Assembly (NCBI GenBank): GCA_021229015.1
Contig: CM037780.1
Location: 68,579,587 to 68,643,586, forward strand
Length of the DNA stretch: 64,000 nt
From: Solen grandis
Lineage: Eukaryota > Mollusca > Bivalvia > Adapedonta > Solenidae
Direction of reading: 5' to 3'
Shown one piece after another: positions 58,236 to 64,000 of the stretch. The notes below the pieces were generated by a model, which was given only the letters and a program-made list of their open reading frames with translations, had not been told where the DNA came from and ran no database searches. The position numbers and the translations under genes are program-made. Each line of letters starts with the position of its first letter. The first letter of the stretch is position 1.

Positions 58236-58609
58236 AAAAAAAATCCTGACCTACCGACCCTCCTTTTTTTTTTTTTTTTTGCTGGAGACCAGAAACAGAA
58301 CAATTTCTTTTTTTGGCCTAATCATTATGTATCTATACTGTGAAGTCAAATAGTAAAGGTCAAACTATGAAATAACAAATGTTTGAAAGTCCAAAATGCA
58401 TTCTGACTGTCCTGAACTCACAGGCTTTTACTTATTTGATAATAGATTCCAGTACCATTCTGATAGTCCTGGGCTCACAGGCTTGTCCTTATTCCTGAAC
58501 ATGTATTATTTTACAGGTTATTTAAACAAAGCTATCAATAAAATATTGACTAGACAAGACTGTAGAACACCAAACATGTGTCAGACATCCTCCTCTGGTT
58601 TTACTAAAC

Positions 58610-58815
58610 AATGTCTGAGTGCTATGGTCCAGTGGTAATCTCTGCTGGTTACAGGTCCAGGGGTTTGGAGTTCAGTTCCTGCTCTGCTAGAGGGGAGGAG
58701 GGAGATTTTTCAAGATGTTCTTAAATGCAAAGTACTGGTCCAACCCAAGAACAATTGCAAATGATAAGAAATATTTCTACAATGATGTGAAAAGTGACAA
58801 ACCATGTCAGGTCAT
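58610..58815 (+). repeat. tRNA-derived SINE, diverged
   Basis: A tRNA-like head (atggtccagtggtaatctctg; B-box-like gagttcagttcct) is followed by a body with gcaaagtactggtccaaccc. The body phrase recurs at 32341 and, inverted, near 2070. It cannot be a functional tRNA gene because the arms do not pair fully. Confidence 0.5.
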
Positions 58816-59074
58816 GGTATGATTAAACTAATACTACTAACAGTTGGGCAAAATTAATTGTAATGAATTACATTCAACAATCTTTACAATGGCTAGTAAT
58901 CAAATCATTAAAATGATAGAGAATTAATTGAATTAAGCCTAATCCAAACCTTTTTGAGACAAGAAATGTTTATATAAAGCTTAAGGCTGAGAATTTCCAT
59001 CAGTCCAATCTGATTTTCAATGGTTTAACATACAATGCTGTATTTGTGTTCTATTGTCTCACTTATAATGTGTG

Positions 59075-59165
59075 TTCCAATTGCTATACGTGTGTTCCAA
59101 TGTTCTCACATATATTGTGGTATGTGTGTTCCAATGGTCTCACATATAATGCGGCATGTGGTGGT
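59075..59165. repeat. Short tandem repeat near the myosin exon donor
   Basis: About three imperfect units of gtgtgttccaatggtctcacata lie about 50 bp from the donor site of the myosin exon 59210-59406. Confidence 0.6.
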
Positions 59166-59209
59166 ACATTGTTTAAGTTGCGAGAGAGACTAAGCCCTAA
59201 GTGACTCAC

Positions 59210-62200
59210 CTCAACAAGAAAGTCAAACAGCCTTGAGTACAGCGCCTTGCCCAGGGCGTCCCGTGTAAACTCTGCCTGCTCCACATTAAGGGTGACCTCT
59301 ATACTCTCTGTCTTGTTGCCCCACTTACTGTCCATCTTGCGGCTCGTCACCTTACACTGGAGCAGCTCCTTCTGGATGCCCAGCAGGTAGGCGGGGAAGT
59401 CCAGGACTGAAACACACAGCTCATCCGTTATCTAATGTATCGTATTCTGTATCAGTATGCAGGAATATTTATCATGGATTTCCTTCTTCTAAAGCTCCAA
59501 AGTTGTCACAATATTCTTGAAGGGAGAGAGAATTAACATCACTTAAATTAGAGACAAAAATAGTGGCAGAAATTTAAAAACGGTTTGAACATCAGAGAAG
59601 TCAGACATAGAAATAGGAGAGAAAACAAACTGAGAAACTAGGAGAGAAACAGACAGAGAGACAGACATACAGGCAGACAGATAAACATAAAAAGAGTTCA
59701 AGAGAAAGATTATAAAAATAAGGTTGGACTTTATTCTAATTCAAATAAGAAGATGAAGGTGTACAGAGATGAGTCCTATCATACTTACAGCCGGGGTCTG
59801 CAATAGCCGCGTAGTTACCATTCTCAACAAACTGGAGGTTGCCCAGGTGAAGGATCCCCGCCACAACAGTCAGAACATCATCACGGGTCTGGCTGTCCAG
59901 ACCAATAACTTCCATGGCATGCTGGGAAGAATAAAATGAAATCATACATAGTAGACTCAACATCGTATGTCCCGTTTAAATGTGAATAGAATTGATACAG
60001 TTCCTATTATACTTAATAGTCCTTATTTTGTTATGTTAACAATGCAACACAATGTAAAATGGTATCCAGAATATTGCTGTTTAATGGATCTATACTACAT
60101 TTTGACTTGGGCCCTAAATACATTATATAAGAAGATATGCATCTTGGACTGGACTCCAATGATAGCATTATAATACCTCCCTCTTCACCACTTTTATCTT
60201 AAATCCAAAGTACTAAAGTAATACTAGCATTTACTTGATATCAAAATGGTCATAACAGTCACCCAAAACTATAACACTTATGTAAATAATGCCTGTTCAA
60301 CTTTTAAAAAAAGTATTAAAAAAAGTCTTAATTGAATCTTTTATGTTGATTTAAAAAACAAATGTGTTTAAACAAGTTATATACTGCCCCCTTTTCATGC
60401 CTCCAGAGCCGTACTTTGCAACTGGGAGAGTCTCAAGGAATCCTTGCCCCTGGGGGATCAAACTCTGACAAACCAAGTCATTTAACTGAACCATTGGGCC
60501 ATGGTCATCCGGACACTTGCTATGTCCCTTAACTTACCATGGTGTCACGGAACTCCTTTACATCATCCATACCGTCCACTGTGTAGGCCCCACTCTGGTT
60601 AAGATTGGTGTAGTAATCCGGGCCCGCAATACCTAGCTGCTCTGTATACACCACAAAACATACTGTCATCCCACATAAAAAATTACATATTATATGTGTA
60701 CTGAACTTAAACTTGTTTTAGTAACATAGATGTCAATACAATAATCAATTTCTTGAAGCCTAACACTAAAACTATCTTTGAAGGTGACCAACAGTCCTGT
60801 TACACTATCCTGAGTTACTCGAGTTTCTGAACATTTTGTAACACTGATGTAACACTGACAGAGACAAGATGTGCCAAGTGATGAATACATTGGAATAACA
60901 TGTAGGATTCCTATAGATCTCCCACTGTAAAGCAAGGGCCTAATTAATAATCATATACCATATCATCAACGTGACTGATGTCCTTCATTTTATCTCAAAA
61001 TTGCTGATAATAGGGATCAATTTTCATTTCAGTCAGGATTTTATCATGGTAAAGAGAAATGGCCAAAAGAATGAGAACTTCAATTTGATTATAAACACCT
61101 TCAAACAATTCCTTGCAATCAAAGACAACAGTACCCTGACTTAGTATAAAAGGCTGTAAGTATGGTAACAATTAGAGACTAACCTTTCATAGACTTGTCT
61201 GCCCCTGCACACAGCTGATAGAAGATATGGAAGTTGCGTTCGTCCAGGTTCTGACTGACCACACGGGACTACAGATACAATCAATACACGTTCACAAGAT
61301 ACAAATACAGTCAAGATTGTGATGACTGTACTCTTTAGACAAAATAAGACATAGAGGATAATTGTTTGTTTTGGTGTTAGATCAATTAATAATTTCACTG
61401 ATGTACATAAAAAATGATATTTTTACGAGTGGCAAAGCCACATGTGAAAATGCATCTTTTATGTTCTTTTTATCTAATGCTTTAAAGGCCAGAAATAGCT
61501 GTGTTATTCACAAAAGATGTCAAAATTGGCGGGATTACCTCGCATGTGTGATGTTACTTATGACGACATTTCTTGCGTAAAAACCAGCACAATTGACGCT
61601 CAAATCAGTGTATAATATAGGGTCTGGTTTAAGTTCCTGATAATTTCACTGTTTTCCTGATTATTTCACTGTCCAAAACAGTGACATTATCAGGATATAA
61701 TCCACTGTTATTTCTAGGTAATCCATCAAAAAGTATTAAATAAAAAGCAGAAAACAATGATTCCCCTGTGGGGATTGTGAACAACTTAGTGAGATGACAA
61801 GACAGATGTTTAAAGAAAACTTAGAAGTATTTAAAACCTACAACTATATTGATGGCAAACAAAATTCACAAATTCTGAAAGATATATATATGGATGATAA
61901 TGATGAATTGCATTAAGAAGGTTAACAAGGTCAGATTTACAGACGTGTCAATATTCATACAGCTTTTTGATTACTACTTCTTTTACTTGGGTGTTTTGCA
62001 AACACAAAAACCAGTTCAATGGAGACTTTTACAGAACTTTTAAAGGCTTTTTAGACTTTCTCTATTTCCAATATAACCTAAACATTTCCAATATAACCTA
62101 AACATTTCCGATATAACCTAAACATTTCCAATATAACCTAAACATTTCCAATATAACCTAAACATTTCCAATATAACCTAAACATTTCCAATATAACCTA

Positions 62201-62957
62201 AACATTTCCAATATAACCTAAACATTTCCAATATAACTGAACATTTCCAATATAACTGAACATTTACAATATAACTGAACATTTCCAATATAACCTAAAC
62301 ATTTCCAATATAACCTAAACATGTCCAATATAACTGAACATTTTTATCACACAGACATATTTTGTTTTTGTAAAAACATTAGTAAAACCTTGTTTTAGAA
62401 TCATTTTGTGTACTGTAATAATAAGTTTAGAGAACAAAAGATAGCGTTCAGTTATACAAAAGTAACTGAGTTGCCTGAGAAACAGGTTATTGTAATTTAT
62501 CCCTTATAATGCCAGCATTTTGCAATAGGTAAAGTCTACAGAAAACTTCATAGAGGATCCACCAGGAATCAAGCTCAATAGATACTGGTACATAAATCGT
62601 CACCACCTTTAAAAGGTTGTGTTAACCCTTTCCCTCATATAGACTCATTTTGACGCACTCAATAGGTACCACATAAAGCCTGATCTTCAGAAAACCACAG
62701 TTAAACCTTACCAAATTTAATTACAAAATCCTCATTTCCAGACCACTGAGGAGCAGCGAACAGCATAAAACCTGATCAGCCTGCGAGTTACTTGCAGGCT
62801 GATCTGGTTTTATGCTGTTCACATAGGTCTTTTCATGGTGTCCTCTATGAGGGAAAGGGTTAATATAGAGGAGAAATACCTTTTCAAGAAGAAAATTTGA
62901 GATCTTGCCTCCGTCCGGCTCACCGCCACGGCTGAACTGGATCTCCACATACTTGCC
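59210..62957 (-). CDS. MYO1E: Unconventional myosin class I (MYO1E/F-like), motor-domain exons
   Basis: An actin-based motor that links membranes to actin, with roles in endocytosis and cell adhesion. Five consecutive minus-strand exons join in frame: 62957-62880 ([20 protein letters not shown] then LEK; 78 bp), 61268-61184 ([20 protein letters not shown]; 85 bp), 60641-60538 ([19 protein letters not shown]; 104 bp), 59921-59789 ([39 protein letters not shown]; 133 bp) and 59406-59210 ([36 protein letters not shown]; 197 bp). All introns are GT-AG. The switch-1/relay-adjacent '[11 protein letters not shown]' region and the '[20 protein letters not shown]' signature favour the long-tailed MYO1E/1F group. 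The P-loop exons lie beyond the right edge, and the actin-binding, IQ and tail exons are not seen to the left. Confidence 0.93.
60390..60525 (-). repeat. tRNA-derived SINE head in a myosin intron
   Basis: The minus strand reads gtccggatgaccatggcccaatggtt (A box) and gtttgatcccccagg (B box), then continues into a short body. It ends close to the donor of exon 60641-60538. Confidence 0.5.
62058..62345. repeat. 20-bp minisatellite, about 14 copies
   Basis: A tandem unit acatttccaatataacctaa with 19-bp variants (cctaa replaced by ctga) in the second half. It lies in the first myosin intron of the window. No coding potential. Confidence 0.92.
62623..62863. mobile_element. TTAA-flanked MITE, copy 2, next to a myosin exon
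   Basis: Same structure as 56947-57187: ttaaccctttccctc ... gagggaaagggttaa with the internal hairpin (gatcagcctgcgagttactt/gcaggctgatctgg). It ends about 17 bp beyond the donor end (62880) of the first visible myosin exon, so it provides the intron sequence directly after that splice donor. Confidence 0.85.
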
Positions 62958-64000
62958 CTACACAATACAGGATACTTACATATGATCTTGATCTATCCAT
63001 ATTCAATATATTTTAGTGTAGTTTTTTTTTCTGCTCATCAAAAAATTATCTTCTTCCTCACTTAAAATAGACTCACTTTGACGTATTGGAAAAAAGAGCA
63101 GACCCAGATAAGGCAGTCTTGATCAGGGCCTCCTCTGTTTGCTTATACGGTACTGAAGCTCAGATTCTAAACAGTCTGTACAGCTGTGAAAATCAAAGCG
63201 CTGAAGGCACTGAAGCTGTGTGTGTCTCAAGTAGAAGAGGGTTTGACGAGCTGCAGATATGCAGTGTTACTTAGTTTTTGCCATATATCAAACTCATATT
63301 AAAATAACAAATGATTATTCGTTGTAATCTAAAGAAAAAGGGAGAGTAAGAGTGGCAATGTGACAATTGTTAACAGTCAGATGAAACAAATGGTGCATGT
63401 GTCTTTAATTTCTTGTAATGACCATGTTAACGCAACGTTAAAGTGGGGTTATTAGCATCGTGCGAAAATTTATTAAAGTTACTTTGATAGACGAAAGAAA
63501 TGTGACAATACTGCTCTCTTAGCACTTTCAGTGCTTTGATTTGTACTACCGAGCGCTGGCACAGTTTCTATTTATTGATGCAAATCAGTGGTTTTATGTC
63601 CTTAGTAACTTCTGATAGCAGATATATACACATGTCAGCCATTCCATAGAGCAACATATAACCCCTGGAGGTATCCTGATGTATCTTAGATAGCCTCATG
63701 TGATTATTATTGAGTTATGCGGATTTTTTTCAGAATTCAGGCTTTCTATTATTCTATATGGAGTATTGTAACACCACTAAATAACCAAAACCTGCACATC
63801 TACCATCCAAATTCAGGCACGAGCCACCTTTGAATTGAAAGAAACAATATTCCTCTGCATGGTTAAGTGAAAATTACGCAAAATCACAAGAAAAATAGTT
63901 ATTTTGTGTTTTTATGCTACATACAATTATTTTTTCCCTATGTATTTTTTAATCAAAGTTAAATTTTCAACACTTTGGCTGAATCTCAGCATAAATTTGT
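62958..64000. other. Myosin-I intron, no exon seen
   Basis: AT-rich sequence upstream of exon 62957-62880 on the minus strand. The next upstream motor exons (P-loop region) are not recognisable before the window ends. Around 63055-63075 there is a short relic of the MITE phrase tagactcactttgacg. Confidence 0.45.

Noticed and set aside
58610..58700. tRNA gene near 58620
   Set aside because: It is only SINE-head-like; the arms do not pair, and a SINE body phrase shared with other loci follows.

Overview
The window is eukaryotic genomic DNA from a mollusc, most likely a marine bivalve. The exons of three animal genes (CEP120, lamin, class-I myosin) have GT-AG introns. The DNA between them is AT-rich and crowded with transposable elements of bivalve type: tRNA-derived SINEs, 'pearl'-like elements with tandem-repeat cores, LTR elements and TIR elements. 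Two runs of 100 N (5736-5835, 55836-55935) are scaffold gaps, so the window is three contigs whose joins are not proven by sequence.

Contig 1 (1-5735) has no recognisable gene. It holds a 44-bp satellite array (about 690-1390) and an 18-bp minisatellite (about 3826-4340).

Contig 2 (5836-55835) carries, left to right: a repeat element (6567-7815); the last four exons of CEP120 on the + strand (10521-17699), whose introns hold several repeats and a SINE with clean target-site duplications; two more repeat blocks (19329-20533, 20640-21745); a decayed Ty3/gypsy element with both LTRs (21940-27615); a 5.4-kb TIR DNA transposon with a broken multi-exon DUF7869-like transposase gene (27782-33176); a second Ty3/gypsy-class element in which integrase lies before reverse transcriptase, as in Gmr1 elements, and whose LTRs look circularly permuted (35402-42116); the last five exons of a B-type lamin gene on the - strand, down to a CaaX box (43199-46840); and a GC-rich virus-like element (about 46880-55835) next to the lamin acceptor. 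That element encodes a zinc-finger protein, protein-primed-type DNA polymerase B, a packaging-ATPase fragment, membrane proteins, an intact 467-aa protein, an intact 190-aa protein, a fibre-like protein and a small membrane protein. The set points to the Polinton/Maverick-adintovirus world, but I found no integrase, protease or recognisable double-jelly-roll capsid.

Contig 3 (55936-64000) starts in a hAT-like transposase-derived fragment on the - strand. It then carries five consecutive exons of a myosin-I (MYO1E/F-like) motor domain on the - strand (59210-62957), with two TTAA-flanked MITEs, SINE pieces and a 20-bp minisatellite around and between them.

The cellular genes are ordinary: centriole assembly, nuclear lamina, actin motor. 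The interest lies in the mobile elements, above all the virus-like element beside the lamin exon, the Gmr1-like element with permuted LTRs, and the readable ends of the DUF7869-type transposon.
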